A DNA stretch of 64,000 bases from Isoetes taiwanensis (GCA_021234155.1 JAJEKV010000087.1:4135242-4199241); one strand, 5' to 3'. Numbered from the stretch's first letter, positions 23,111-36,000 are shown. The notes: generated from the letters alone by a model not told the origin. Numbers and translations are program-made.

Positions 23111-26100
23111 AAATAAGCTGACACATCACCCAATAAAGGTACGCCACCATGGAGTATCTTAACCTAAGGGGTTGACCTAAAAGGGATGAATTTAAACTTA
23201 TGGTACTTTAACCCCGTACATAAACTATAATTTTCCCATGGGATTATGCCATAGTTCCAAAGGTTTCTACCACAGTCCAAGGCCTTTTCTAAAGGTTCCT
23301 TCAGTTAATTTGCGTTTCGCCATGTTTTGTCACACCTAACCTATTTTTCTTAAGTTAGCATGTCAACCTCAACTTTTGATCCCTTTGAATGTTGTCGTCT
23401 TTGGCTCCCTCATAATGAAGCGGAGGCACTAAAACCTCCTGGTCTTCTAATAGGAAAACCCAATGTTTTAATCTTCGTTAGTAACCGCCATATGATTATC
23501 CAATTCCTTACCCTCTTAACAGTTTCAAAGTCATAATCTCTAACGGGTCTATGTCATAAAGGCAACGGATCCTCCAAACTTCTACTCAGGTACCTACAAT
23601 TGTTCCTTGAGTAGGGTAACTCTTAGGATATATGGACTACTGGTCTATATAATCTCACCCCTTGTAATCTATACACCTCGTCTTGATTTTTATCGGAACT
23701 TGGAATTGCTATGTATTGCCCTCTTCTCGGTTATCCCTAAAGGTATAATCGCCAAAGTCGTCGTACTCTTTCTTTTCTTCCATCGGGGATCGATATTTTA
23801 CACATTTTCTTAATCCCAAAACCAAATAAATGCTTTCAGATTATAACGCTGAAGTATTCATTGGTATCTAGAACCTTTGAGTACTTAAGCTCTCATTATC
23901 GGTTATTTCGACACTCTTCCAACCATCCTTTGATTTAAACTCTTCTCATCTCCCTTAGTACGATGTATCTAGGATAGTCAACTCCAACCATTGGGATAGC
24001 TTGAGTCCATATCTCTGGTGGACCATACCTTAACCCAATATCTTCGTATATAAGCATATCATTATGCTTCTTTTGTAAACATTGTCACGTAATATGCCAC
24101 CAAATTTTGTATGCGCATATTCTACCATCTTCCAATATGACATACATCTGGATGTCACAATCGACATCCTTGATATCCTCGCTAGTGTAGTATTTGATAC
24201 TACTAAGTCCTTCCAACATCCAAGACCGCTACGTTGTTATTATATGATATAGTAACATGTGTGCACCAACCTTAAGTCTACACTCATATGTAACTCGTTG
24301 ACATAGGCATCTAGCTATATTCATACTTGCGGCCAACTTATTTCCTCAACTTGGTTATCTAGTACCATACACATGTTGTGGTTTCGACACCACTAGCCTT
24401 AGTTGCCTTCGTCCTCAAGCTCTAGTCATTACTTCCGTATTCATATGGAATGTGAACTAAAAGTTCTAGTATATATCCTATCTTCTTTTAGTTATGTTTT
24501 ACTATTAAATGGTCCTAGTACATATATACCAACGCGGAATTACTCCTCGGGATACACACACGATACCAAGTCCAGAGCACATCCTCCTTGGTGAGATGTT
24601 CATTGGGCGCCTACCTTGTTCATACTCCAGACTTTGGTATATTCAACGTGTCATTCTAGACTTTGGTATATTTGAAAGTTGTTTACAACAACTTTCAAGC
24701 ACCTCTTGTCTCCCACTTGTCGTGTGGGTATATTACTTTCGATGGTTGCGCCTGCTCCTACCAATTGTTGTCTTCTCTTCACCTTGTGTGCAACTACGTT
24801 CGACACTATTGTCCAGTCTTTTATTCGGCATCTTGATGCTCCCAACCGACATAAGATGTGGCCATTTCCTTAATTTATATATCATGCATAATGTTCCTGT
24901 ATTTAACCAACATCATTAAGCGTATCCACATCGTTACGTGGTCTTCTTTCTCCTCTATAATCTTGCGTCTTTATTGCACACTTCAGGAACAACAATCTCC
25001 TTGGGAAACGCAATATATGCATAAATCCTTAATCCGTACTTTATGGATCCCCATCCTCATACCACATTATTCTCTACCTTTCCGCGCATCATACCTCCAT
25101 TCAAGTAGCAATAGTTATAAAATGTCGAAACCTACATACGAAGTGGTCTTTCTTTCGGGGGCTGAGTACTTATAATTGGATCCACCTTAGTATAGTACCT
25201 CTCTAGCGTGGTCGATGGTAAATAATCATAAACCACTTCTCCATCGGATATATGGTGCTATATCTAGTCTCCTTTCGTTGAGCGGCAATATCCATCATTA
25301 TATAATAGCCTCAAAGCGGGACCGGGCATGTCTTCGGCGCTTCGAAGTGGACACCATAGTCACAAGCGTCATACACGTGATCTGGGGAGGATTGCATGAC
25401 CATATGCTTCGCCGGATAGCGACCGGCGGTACCAATTCGTCGAATGTATCCGTGAGATGTACACGTAAATATAAGGCTATGCGTATGTGTGATAAATTTA
25501 CGAAAATAATAATAATATGAATAAGTAATTCAAAGGTGTACCGACGTGAATATAACCTATGGTTAAGATAGACTAGAATAGAATGAGCGTATGGAAACAT
25601 TAAAGATAATTAAAAGGAGCTATTTAAACACATAATAAAACATAATAAAAGGAGATAATCATGTATGTCTTACACAAACTTACGAGAGAGAATACTTGAG
25701 ACTTAGATTATCTTAGAAGGTTATGAATAGTAATTGATGAAGAACATGTGCCTGTAGTTCATATTATAGGGGTGAATGGCAAGATATATGCCGCATAATA
25801 AATCAATCCTCGTGTGAAGTATGGAAACATTAAAGATACTCAAAACGAGAAAGTTATTTCACCACATAGTCAAATATAATAATAGGAGATAATCATATAT
25901 GTCTTACACAAACTCCTAAGGGAATAACAAGGCTTAGAAAATGTTATCACAAGGTTATGAACAATAAATGATGAAGAACATCTGTCTGTAATTAACGTAT
26001 ATAGATAAAGATGGCAAAAACAGTACAATATATAATTCTATTAAAGGGTAAGTATAAATGTGAGGGGCATGTAAACACTGACGATAGCAATATACGTGTT

Positions 26101-26582
26101 GTTAAAGCTCTAACAAAATAGGAAAACAAAATTCTGATACAAAATTAAATTAGCTACCGGTTTGTAATTAAATGGATTGCAAAGCGACGGGAGAATATAA
26201 TACATATACACAGAAGTTAATATCATTAGAATCACTTTCTACTAAACAGTGCGAGCTTAATAACTCCGTATTATAATATAAGAACAAATAGAAGTTGCTT
26301 GTGTCTATACCTTTCCATAATATATAATCAATTACACGTGTGTATAGAAAGAATGAATTCAAAATTAGCTATACTCTGAAAACAGTGACTTCCACACACC
26401 TTGACTGTTCACTTTTGACAGTCCTAGGCAATGATCAGATCTACTCTATACCTCTACCTTCTATATCCCAGAGTTATAAATTGCACATTACAAGTCATTT
26501 CAAACTTAATCACTTTGAACATGACAAAGTCTGTGTGACCTATAATCTCACGCTATCTCTTTAAGGAGGGGAGACTTACTTC
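23111..26582. other. Internal-region sequence after the LTR-like start, no gene
   Basis: Non-coding in all frames and repeated at 35077-38555. A near-perfect inverted repeat GAAAGTTGTT/AACAACTTTC lies at 24670-24690. Two partly similar blocks with GGAGATAATCATGTATGTCTTACACAAACT and its variants occur near 25650 and 25880, an internal direct duplication of about 230 bp spacing. Confidence 0.6.
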
Positions 26583-26639
26583 CAATAAGCACAATTTCAT
26601 TATTTTTGGACAATACCTGAATTTGTGGACCTTTTTTTG

Positions 26640-27080
26640 GAAAGCTTGCTTGGACGACAGTTTTCATACACTAACAATAGGTACCCCAGTGAGTGCGGCA
26701 TATGCTTCAACAACAAGCACTAGAACCTTGACAGTGTTGGATAGCTTCTTCTTATTGGAAGAAGCCTAAGCATAATTGAGAGTCTCTATCTCAATGCGGT
26801 CACCAACAGTCGTTAGACATAATTGGATGGGTACACCTAGTTCCTCACAGGGACAGGCTCCCAACAAGTCGCTTGTATAGTCTCAGAGTTCTTTTTCTTA
26901 TCATCCATTTAAGGTTCTTCAGTAGCATACCCTGCCCATGTCAAACACAAGTTATCATCGGGGCGTGCCACTATAAGCGTAACCTCTTTATCTTTGAATG
27001 GATTGAATTCGGTATAGGTTTTATCGTCCGCGAACAACGTTCCTTGCGATGATGGCTTGGCGCTTTTGTGGTACATGATG
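26640..27080 (-). pseudogene. Unrecognised decayed coding region in the nested transposon
   Basis: One minus-strand frame reads EWPIMYHKSAKPSSQGTLF, ADDKTYTEFNPFKDKEVTLI and VARPDDNLCLTWAGYATEEP before a stop. A neighbouring frame then carries GVPIQLCLTTVGDRIEIETL and KVLVLVVEAYAALTGVPIV. Composition is protein-like and the two pieces follow one another, so this looks like a frame-shifted gene remnant, either a captured host gene or a transposon protein. I do not recognise the family. Confidence 0.45.
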
Positions 27081-27104
27081 GGCCATTCTCAAACTCAAAA
27101 GTAG

Positions 27105-27780
27105 AGGCCCAATGTGCCCTATCAACCTTTCATCATCATCGAGGGAGATGTGCACATGTTTATTGAAAGATATAAAAGATATGAAATCACATACCTATTT
27201 CTGTTTTGTACAAATAAATCGTCCACTTGCAAGAGAGATTTCACTGTAAGACCTTCATGGATGGCTCGATCAAATAGACCTTCATGTTCCTACAACGAGT
27301 CCACCAGTATACTGAGAATAGATAGTGCCAACTTTGATGAAAGTGCATTCTTATCGAAAAGTGCAGTAGCTCAGGTCTGGGACGACACATACAACTTTGG
27401 CATTATAATAGTCCATATATAATGAAATAGTCCAAAAATGAAAGTTGAGATTGCCAGGCAGCTAGAACCCTTGGGTTCAATCCAATAGTGTTCAATCCTA
27501 GAAATTGATCAGAGATTGTAACATCCTGGTCTGTAAGAAAATACCTAGTTAATGGTGTTGCCCCATTACATCTTCCACCTGCCTTTCTTTAGAGTTCGAA
27601 GGTGCTGGCTCAATGTCAATCTGATGCACAACATCATGGTTCCAGAGTCTTTAGGCTGCCCTAGAGTATCTGCACCCTCCATGGGCAACAAACCCTTTGG
27701 CAACCAGACGTCCACCTTTGAATGTCAGGAACCCTTCGGTTATAAATCTTCAATCCTAGAAACTGGTCACACACGACAAA
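27105..27780. other. No gene recognised in nested transposon
   Basis: Contains an internal copy of the element's right-end word GTCCATATATAATGAAAT at about 27410-27427, which suggests a composite or partly duplicated element. Open frames up to about 100 codons have no recognisable features. Confidence 0.4.
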
Positions 27781-28110
27781 CGATATATCATTACAAATTG
27801 GGCGGCCGCCTCATTTCAAGCACAATACACATGAAAATCGTATCAAAACTTGGTGAAAATGTCTTTAAAAAAAAAGAGAGAGAAAATTTGACTTACATTA
27901 ATGAGCCCAAATTGGGTAGACAACCAATTTTGGGCCAACCAAATTGGGCGTCCGCCCAATTTACGGGCTAAAAAATTGGGCGGACGCCCATAAATTGGGC
28001 GGACGCCCAATTTGGTTGGCCTACAAAATTGAGCACCCGCCTTATTTGGGCTTTCCAAATTGGCCGTCTGCCCTATTTCAGTGCATAAGATTCGGCCTTA
28101 TATGTGCATA
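27780..28110. repeat. Cluster of ATTGGGCG/CGCCCAAT palindromes
   Basis: Seven or more copies of AAATTGGGCGGACGCCCAAT and degenerate relatives lie within 330 bases in both orientations, each able to form a hairpin. Related words recur at 29210-30120 and 30640-30700, near both ends of the nested transposon, as expected for subterminal repeats bound by a transposase. Confidence 0.75.
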
Positions 28111-29209
28111 AAATTGGGCGCATCCCATTTCCTTGCACGAGATTTGGTCTTCAGCATGATGTGCCTGCACATCCTTAATTCAAACCCTACCACAACTAGC
28201 TATGTGATTTTCGATAAAAGCTCGAACCTCTTCTTGAAGCCTAAGACGTGTCTCATCATCTCATCATGAGTGTCGCAATGCGTAATGCAACTCTTAGCTA
28301 AGAGCATTAACCAAAGGAGATCAACACACGATTAAACATTTAAATTACAATAAAAACTACTCTAGAACAGCAATAAGATTACAACTTCAAAAGAAAACTA
28401 CAAAAGTAGTAGTGCATTACACTAGTATATGCTATGTCTTGAATAAAAAGACAAAATCTACCTTGTGGTGGCAAAAAGAGCCAAAGATGGATGACAAGAT
28501 GTCAAGAACATAGAATGGGTAGTAAGAGCTTTTGGCAATATTAAGTCGAGGGGGGGAAATTCAAATTTGAATTTTGAATTTCAATAACCACACACGCGGT
28601 GGCAACTTTATTTTAAATTTTAAATAGTCATAAAAAAGGGGGTTTATTTTGTGACGCATTATGGGCCCACCAAATATCCCCATGATCTTTCCTTATGATG
28701 CCACGTGCCATCCTTCATGCAACCTTTATCCATGTGCTTTTCAAATATTAGGACATCATTTTAGAGCTGCAAGGTGGTTGTTTTCTTCCTCCTCCATTGG
28801 GTGTGCTCGTCCAAGAAGATGCCCATCTTTTAGAAGACTTTTTGAAGCATTTTTGCATGTCCAAGACCGTGAAAGGTTAGTGCATTTCATTTTTTATTGC
28901 TTTTATTCTTTTTATATAGTTTTGTCCTCCTTACATGCTTTATATACGCACATCAAATGTTGTTCCCTTACTTTTTGACATGGATGACCCTTCCTTTTCT
29001 TGCTTTTGGTGGGGATACATGTCCTTGCTTTTCCCTTATCTTGCTATTGGACATGCATGTTGCCCACCAGCAAAGAACACTTGCTAACATAGAGCCCCTC
29101 CAAGCACTCAGAACAAGCATTCCAACGAGCTAATGCACGCCTAAAACAGAGTCCAAAACCAAAAGTTATGTCGAGAAACCTACACTACCACCCTTGAGCC
29201 CCCTCAAAT
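28111..29209. other. No gene recognised
   Basis: Open stretches of up to about 105 codons at 28661-29133 have no recognisable domain. The sequence is AT-rich with no repeat structure I can define. Confidence 0.4.
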
Positions 29210-30300
29210 TGGGCGCCCGCCCAATTTAAGCCCAATTTACGAGACCATTTCTATAAATAGTATGCTTGCTTAGTACCTCTATCAAAGCCCTCTGAACAAG
29301 CTTTCCAACGAGATAAAAAATGCCAAAATCGGAGTCTGGATGCAAAAGTTATGCCAAAAATCTATTTACGCCACCCCGAACCCCTCAAATTGGGCGCCCG
29401 CCCAATTTTAGCCTAATTTACGAGCCCATCTCTATAAATAGTATGCTTCATTAATGCCTCTATCAAAGCCCTCTGAAGAAGCTTTCCAACGAGATTAAAA
29501 ATGCCAAAATCGGAGTCTGGATGCAAAAGTTATGCCAAAAATTCTATTACGCCACCCGGAACCCCTTAAATTGGGCCGCCCAATTTGAGCCCAATTACGA
29601 GCCCATCTCTATAAATACTATGCTTTATTAGTGTCCCTCTGAACAAGCTTTCCAACGAGATAAAAATGCCAAAATGGAGTCCGGATGCAAAAGTTATGCC
29701 AAAAATCTATTACCTTACCCCAGAACCCTTCAAATTGGGCGCCCGCCCAATTTGAGCCTAATTTACGAGCCCATCTCTATAAATAGTATGCTTCATTAAT
29801 GCCTCTATCAAAGCCCTCTGAAAAAGCTTTCCAACAAGATAAAAAATGCCAAAATCGGAGTCTGGATGCAAAAGTTATGCCAAAAATTCTAATGCACACC
29901 GGAACCTCTTAAATTGGGCGCCCACCAATTTGAGCCTAATTACGAGCCCATCTCTATAAATAGTATGCTTCATTAATGCCTCTATCAAAGTCCTCTGAAG
30001 AAGCTTTCCAAGGAAATAAAAAATGCCAAAATCGGAGTCTGGATGCAAAAGTTATGCCAAAAATCTATTACGCCACCCAGGAACCCCTTAAATTGGGCGC
30101 AGCCCAATTTGAGTCAAATTTACGAGCCCATGTCTATAAATAGTATGCTTCATTAGTGCCTCTATCAAAGCCCTCTGGGGAAGCTTTCCAACGGGATAAA
30201 AATGCCAAAATGAGAGATGCGGATGCAAAAGTTATATGCCAAAAAATCTATTCTGCCACCCTGGAAGCCCTTAATTTGAGCCAAATTTGGGGACTATTTG
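29210..30300. repeat. Tandem array, ~170-180 bp unit, about seven copies
   Basis: Each unit contains, in order, CAAATTGGGCGCCCGCCCAA, TACGAGCCCATCTCTATAAA, TATGCTTCATTAATGCCTCT, a CCCTCTGAA-AAGCTTTCCAA block and GGATGCAAAAGTTATGCCAA. Copies of the TACGAG word lie near 29238, 29419, 29594, 29762, 29939, 30118 and 30287 with rising divergence. It lies in the right half of the nested transposon. Confidence 0.9.
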
Positions 30301-30620
30301 TATAAACATTATGCCCGATTAGATATTTTTATAAAATCTCTACGAACAAGTTTTCCAACGAAGCTAAGGGGCGTCGTAAATGGAGTCCGGATGCAAATGT
30401 CATGCCAAACAAATCTATTACGCCACCCCGGAACCATTTAAGGGGGTTCGGGGTGGCGTAATAGAACTTTGGCATAACTTTTTGCATTCGGATTCTATTT
30501 TCTATGTTCTTTAGTTCGTTAGAAAGCTTGTTCAGAGGACTTTAATAAACATAATAATTAAGCATAATATTCATACAAATGGGCTCCAAATTTGGCTCTT
30601 GGGTCGTCCAGTGTGCAAGG
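30300..30620. repeat. Inverted partial unit forming a long hairpin with the array
   Basis: From about 30437 the unit appears on the opposite strand (GGTGGCGTAATAGA, TTGGCATAACTTTTTGCAT, GAAAGCTTGTTCAGAGG), directly facing the last forward unit. Transcripts through this point could fold into a hairpin of over 100 bp. Confidence 0.75.
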
Positions 30621-31069
30621 CAACACCATCTAGGGCAAATTGGGCGCCCGCCCAGTTTGGCCCTTGGGGGAAAACGTTTTGCCATGCCCAGTTTGGCCCT
30701 TGGGAAATAATCTTTTGTTCTAACCGAACTTTTATTGCTGTGCAGAATTAAGGGCTATGAGAGTCTTGGCAAATCGAGAAGTCGGCTCTACATGAGGTAG
30801 AAGAGGAGGGAAATAAGTCACCGAGCTTCCAAGAATTCATGGAGAGGACGGAAGCTTTGAATAGACACAACGCCTGCCATCTCACCTACCTGCACGATTC
30901 CCGAAATTTTGCATCATTCTAATAAAAAAACCCCTATATTCTAAAAATTCGGGTTCATTTCGGAGGCATATGGACTTAGGGAAAGTCCATATATAATGAA
31001 ATTGTGCTTCAATGTACGATGTATTGCCACAACAAGAGTAGTCTTGATGCTGAGGACAGCATCACTTTT

Positions 31070-31082
31070 AAGGTGGGGAGAA
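31070..31082 (+). promoter_or_regulatory. Polypurine tract before LTR 2
   Basis: AAGGTGGGGAGAA directly before TGTGACG, the expected priming site for plus-strand DNA synthesis. Confidence 0.88.
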
Positions 31083-32700
31083 TGTGACGTTCCACATATT
31101 TATACGCCTTTTTAAGTATAAATACGTGACACGTCACTATGAATAATTAATGGCACATTAATTATTCATAAGCTAAGGTTAGCTATGTTAATAATTAAAT
31201 TATAAAGGTGGAAACCTAACCTTAAACCCTAATTCGAATTTAGGGCTTAATCTAATATTAAAAGGGCCTAAAATACCAAATTAGTTAATATTAGCCAACC
31301 CGGAGCTGCCACCTGGCCCAAATCGATTGGGCAAGGCAGGGTTTCCATTTTGGACACCCAAATTAGGGCTTTTGTGCCCCAATTCGAATTAGGAGCAATT
31401 GGAGATGGGGGAGGAGGAGCAGCAGCCAGGCACCCTTCAAAGAATCGAGATGGAGCCATCCCAAGCCCGATTCGGACTCGGTTAGTCCAGTAGCTTAGCT
31501 GTGTTATCTGTAGGGTAGCGCCCCTGTTGGGCACTTGTTGTGTGTATTTCTTCTGTTTCTCTGTGTTCTCTATGCTTTACCTGTAGGAACTAACCCTTGA
31601 TTGCAAAGGTGAGTTCTCCTTATCTCTGATTCTGTACTTGCTCTTAAATGATGGATTGATAGTTCTTTGCATAGTATTACTCTTGAAATGGGGGAATTAC
31701 GGGGGGTAGAGACCTCTGAGCCCATGTATTGTAGTATGCTCCTAGATAGAGCCCTGTATTATCCCATTAGTCATTTTGGTACAAGAGACCACCGGGTCAT
31801 AGATGCTATGGATTGGCTTAGCACCAAACAAGGGACACAAAGGTGAAGCGGGTGTGGGGTCTTGCACCTAACATAAAAGGCTCCTGAGACTCCTACAGTG
31901 GACTAGGCCTAATAGCCGGCCAGTGAGCTAGGCGCGATCCAGGCCGGGTATGGGTCTGACACTCCCTGGGTACAGAGGTGTGACCCGCATGGGGCATCCT
32001 GTACTTTGAGTAGATTTAGGGCGAGTAAGTTCGGGTATGCACGGATGCGGGGTCGCTGATGCGCACGATTCTCTAGTCCACCCATGGAACCACCGGGTGG
32101 ATCCGGAAGGGGACGCCTCCCCGACCTGCCTCATCGGACCGGGCGCCATGAACCTCGGAGTAGGCTCGCCAGGGTGATACCGAACCGCGTCTCCAAAGGC
32201 TATAGCGAAGCCATAAGCGTGAATCGACCCATCGCAAAGTGTGCACAGAGGGGCGGATGGAGTGGACAACCCTAGCCGATGTTCTATGCAAGCCAACGCC
32301 CGGGTTATACCCTGTGCGCTGATCTCTTGAGACCGAGCCGTCAGTCTATCCTCACAGTGAGTCCGAACGGGGTAGAACCATGGGTTTGGGGTGTTTTCCT
32401 TAGGATTAGATGCATATTCTTTTGCCGTTAGTACTTGGATGGATGTGCCACCCTTCGTGGTGGTTATTTATATATATATGTATCTTTGTGTGCTAACATG
32501 TATTCACGCCTTACCGACTTAGGAGTCCCATTGAAGGCGTGGGCGAATGACACCTCCGTGTCCTTCACTCGGGCATCTTTCTATAGATGGCCCAAGTTAG
32601 ATCCGGAGGGGGCCTCGCTCATGGCGAGATGGTCGCCATGGGAGGAAAGTCCTCGCATGTATACCTGGCCGTGGGTCGATATATATTCGAGGGCGTCCGC
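31083..32700 (+). repeat. LTR 2 (shared middle LTR)
   Basis: About 1618 bp, starting TGTGACG. Its 3' edge reads GGGCGTCCGCG instead of the expected CGTCACAG. The second half (31950-32720) differs from LTRs 1 and 3 by clusters of small indels, many at CG-containing words, while the first half is almost identical. Confidence 0.88.
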
Positions 32701-32701
32701 G

Positions 32702-32712
32702 TGGTATCGAGC
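32702..32712 (+). promoter_or_regulatory. Primer-binding site of internal region 2, one base missing
   Basis: TGGTATCGAGC, the same as the first primer site but lacking one A. If real, this would weaken tRNA pairing for any transcript starting in LTR 2. Confidence 0.8.
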
Positions 32713-32884
32713 ATGGTTACGGGAAGCCAAACTATTGCCCTGTCCACATACTAACTCGTTAGATCGTTAGCTAGTGAGCGAGGATTTTGGAGTAGTATGA
32801 GATTTGGGTGGTGTAGTAGATGTTGTCATGATTGATTTAACGTGGTTTAAGTATAATATTGGTATGTGTACCCGGTGCGAAACC

Positions 32885-33078
32885 CTAACCCTAAGTGGCG
32901 GGCAGGGGGTACCCAGGTGTTGCTGGCGACGGTAGCAACGTCGAGGTAGGGGGTGCCCGCCACCCTATTTAAAAAAAAAAAAAAAAAAAAAAAAACCTAA
33001 CCCTGAGGGGGGGTACGGGGACGCTCTGGCGGTCAGTAGTAACGTCGAGGTAGGGGGTGCCCACCACCTCGAAAAGCG
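32885..33078 (+). repeat. GTGGCGGGCA module pair, second internal region
   Basis: Same arrangement as at 20915-21105. The separating A run is longer (about 25) and the second copy is damaged (GTGGCGGGCA lost). Confidence 0.8.
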
Positions 33079-36000
33079 CGCTTCACAACTTTTTCTTTTA
33101 AAAAATGTTTAGGGTTGAAATTTCAAAAAAATTAGTTAAAGGTAACTTTTTCCTTCAATAGTGTGCAACTTTTTCCTTAAAGGGCAACTCTCTAGAATAG
33201 CAGCATGTGTTATATCCTTGGATATTCTTTAAGCGACGATAATAATGTCCAGTTATCGGCGTTCCTCGACCTATATTTTTCCTTTGGTAGATGCCTTGAT
33301 AACACAATTTCTTCGGGCCTTGCCATGATTCAATCCATACTACATTCACATGCTTTATATTAGACCTTATTCGACGTTATACAAGTAATGTTTTATAGAC
33401 ATAATTCTAATTAACGTTGCCTCTCTCTAGTGTCTAAACCTTGACTCGTCTTATTCTCCCAGAGAAAGGATCTCTTTGTTGTCCAACCGACTAGGGACTG
33501 CCATGCAGCACCCTTCTAGCTAGACCATGGGTAGCTTTAATCCTACCACCCTTCACTACTTCTTCTCAATGGTCATGTTCTTTTTATGGACCATTTCCCC
33601 AGACCAGGATACATACCCTGTAATACGTAATGAGTGCTTGTGTTAGACCCTTACAATAGTATTCTAAATCAATCCCGGCTACAAACTTTAGTATTATTTT
33701 GTGCCAAACCTCACCGCCTATATGGCTGTGAATAATTATCTGCACCACATGCCGTCAAATTGATAGCCGTCTACCCTCTTTTGGTGTTCTTCCACCCTAA
33801 TGGACCAATGGCATCCAACCATTGTTGACTAATCACCTCCTTCTAGGATATCTAGATATGGTTGAGGCAAAGTATTTCCAACCATTATTTTAGTGCCTAA
33901 ACGTCCTTAGGTTCCGCAAATGACCCACCTATCATTGGGGGTTATGATTCAACGTTGTTCTACATCCTCCAAATGTTAGTTATTACATTTCTCTGTCATG
34001 ATGTTATGTTGTTGTTCTGGCATTCCAAATGACTTGGCATCCTCATTTAAGCCATAGTCATGGCCTAAGAGCGGGTGAGCCTTCGTATTAATCCTAAATT
34101 ACCTGGAGTCATCAAGGTGTCTACCTGGTATTTTATGAGTCTTCCTACAATACTGACATTTGATATAACCTGGACTTGTATCCATGTTCGAGTCCTGTAT
34201 ATTCTGACTTACACCTCCATGTAACCCATGCTTTTCACCTCTGCCTGATCCAGGTATGGATCATGTGGGAAAGATAGTCTTAAGTGTCTATGCAAAACAC
34301 ATTTGAACTTCTAGCAAGTACCTGCTATTTGCTACTCATCCTGGAATTGTACTATTGTACTATTCAACTCCATCATCTTGACCTTTATTTTGTGGGCCCT
34401 TGACATTTAATTCCAGTGCCAACTACCCTAGCATGCAACGGATTGGCGGTCCTTTGCGCATTTCGAATATAGCTCTAAACCCTTCATCGGTAACTTTGTG
34501 ATACACTCGTCTTTCTCTCCTTGTGTCGCCACTTAGATTACCTCTCCATGTTTATCGTATGTGTACATGATATGTACATAACAAACATATATCCTCATCC
34601 CACAATGCTAGAGCTCTGCTCTAACTTAGCTGAAATGTAACCTTCATAGTTCGTATGATGTGGCTGTACCACCTACTTCCCAAATGGGCAGGGGCCAACT
34701 CTATGTTGGACTTGTACATGCTGATGTATTCACATGTGCAGGCCAGTAAACAGTACGTGACCTGCCCATGTATAGAGGGTTGCTGATGGTCCGACTTTTC
34801 CAGTTTTATCTTATCTACATCTGTTACCTTTTTGTTACGGTGATGTTTGATATCGGACTTCGGTCCTTAAACCTTCTTATGATAAGTATGTCAAATGCAC
34901 CTTGGTGCTTAAACTCTTCTATGTTTTAAGCTTCCATGCTATCTTTTTATGTATACTTCCTTCTACTGCAGTTTGCGATTAACTGTCATTTGTTTAACTA
35001 ACCCCAATGCTGAGGACAGCATTATTTCTAAGGTGGGGAGAATGTGACGTTCCATGTATTTATACGGTATATGTATAAATAAGCTGACACATCACCCAAT
35101 AAAGGTACGCCACCATGGAGTATCTTAACCTAAGGGGTTGACCTAAAAGGGATGAATTTAAACTTATGGTACTTTAACCCCGTACATAAACTATAATTTT
35201 CCCATGGGATTATGCCATAGTTCCAAAGGTTTCTACCACAGTCCAAGGCCTTTTCTAAAGGTTCCTTCAGTTAATTTGCGTTTCGCCATGTTTTGTCACA
35301 CCTAACCTATTTTTCTTAAGTTAGCATGTCAACCTCAACTTTTGATCCCTTTGAATGTTGTCGTCTTTGGCTCCCTCATAATGAAGCGGAGGCACTAAAA
35401 CCTCCTGGTCTTCTAATAGGAAAACCCAATGTTTTAATCTTCGTTAGTAACCGCCATATGATTATCCAATTCCTTACCCTCTTAACAGTTTCAAAGTCAT
35501 AATCTCTAACGGGTCTATGCCGCAAGGCAACGGATCCTCCAGCTTCTACTTCCGTACCTACAATTGTTCCCCGCGAGTAGGGTAACTCTTAGGATATATG
35601 GACTACTGGTCTATATAATCTCACCCCTTGTAATCTATACACCTCGTCTTGATTTTTATCGGAACTTGGAATTGCTATGTATTGCCCTCTTCTCGGTTAT
35701 CCCTAAAGGTATAATCGCCAAAGTCGTCGTACTCTTTCTTTTCTTCCATCAGGGGGATGCGATATTTTACACATTTTCTTAATCCCAAAACCAAATAAAT
35801 GCTTTCAGATTATAACGCTGAAGTATTCATTGGTATCTAGAACCTTTGAGTACTTAAGCTCTCATTATCGGTTATTTCGACACTCTTCCAACCATCCTTT
35901 GATTTAAACTCTTCTCATCTCCCTTAGTACGATGTATCTAGGATAGTCAACTCCAACCATTGGGATAGCTTGAGTCCATATCTCTGGTGGACCATACCTT

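Larger units (their letters stand above)
26587..31009. mobile_element. 4.4-kb terminal-inverted-repeat transposon nested in internal region 1
   Basis: The ends are inverted: AAGCACAATTTCATTAT at 26587-26603 against its complement at 30993-31009. They are flanked by CAAT (26583-26586 and 31010-31013). The empty site with a single CAAT is present in the sister copy at 38556-38559, so the boundaries are certain. It lacks a recognisable intact transposase. Contents are decayed coding sequence on the minus strand at 26640-27080, palindromic ATTGGGCGG-CGCCCAAT clusters, and a 170-180 bp tandem array (29210-30300). A 4-bp duplication does not fit hAT, Mutator or PIF; the superfamily is unknown to me. 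Confidence 0.88.
20734..31082 (+). mobile_element. Internal region 1 (non-coding, with nested transposon)
   Basis: After removing the 4423-bp insertion at 26587-31009 plus one duplicated target, this region is 5.92 kb and collinear with 32701-38628. No frame longer than about 140 codons exists and none looks like a retroviral domain. It starts with the primer site and a double copy of the GTGGCGGGCA module (20915-21105). It contains an internal purine tract plus TGTGACGTTCC at 23064-23090 and ends with the purine tract AAGGTGGGGAGAA (31070-31082). Conservation of such a long non-coding region in two copies is what defines LARD elements; both copies here stem from one insertion, so conservation between loci is not shown. 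Confidence 0.85.

Noticed and set aside
24403-25600. Several 60-136 codon frames in the internal region, repeated at 36369-37571
   Set aside because: They overlap on both strands, differ between copies through frame-changing indels, and lack any retroelement motif.
29210-30300. CRISPR-like array
   Set aside because: Units of 170-180 bp diverge along their whole length with no unique spacers, and the genome is a plant.
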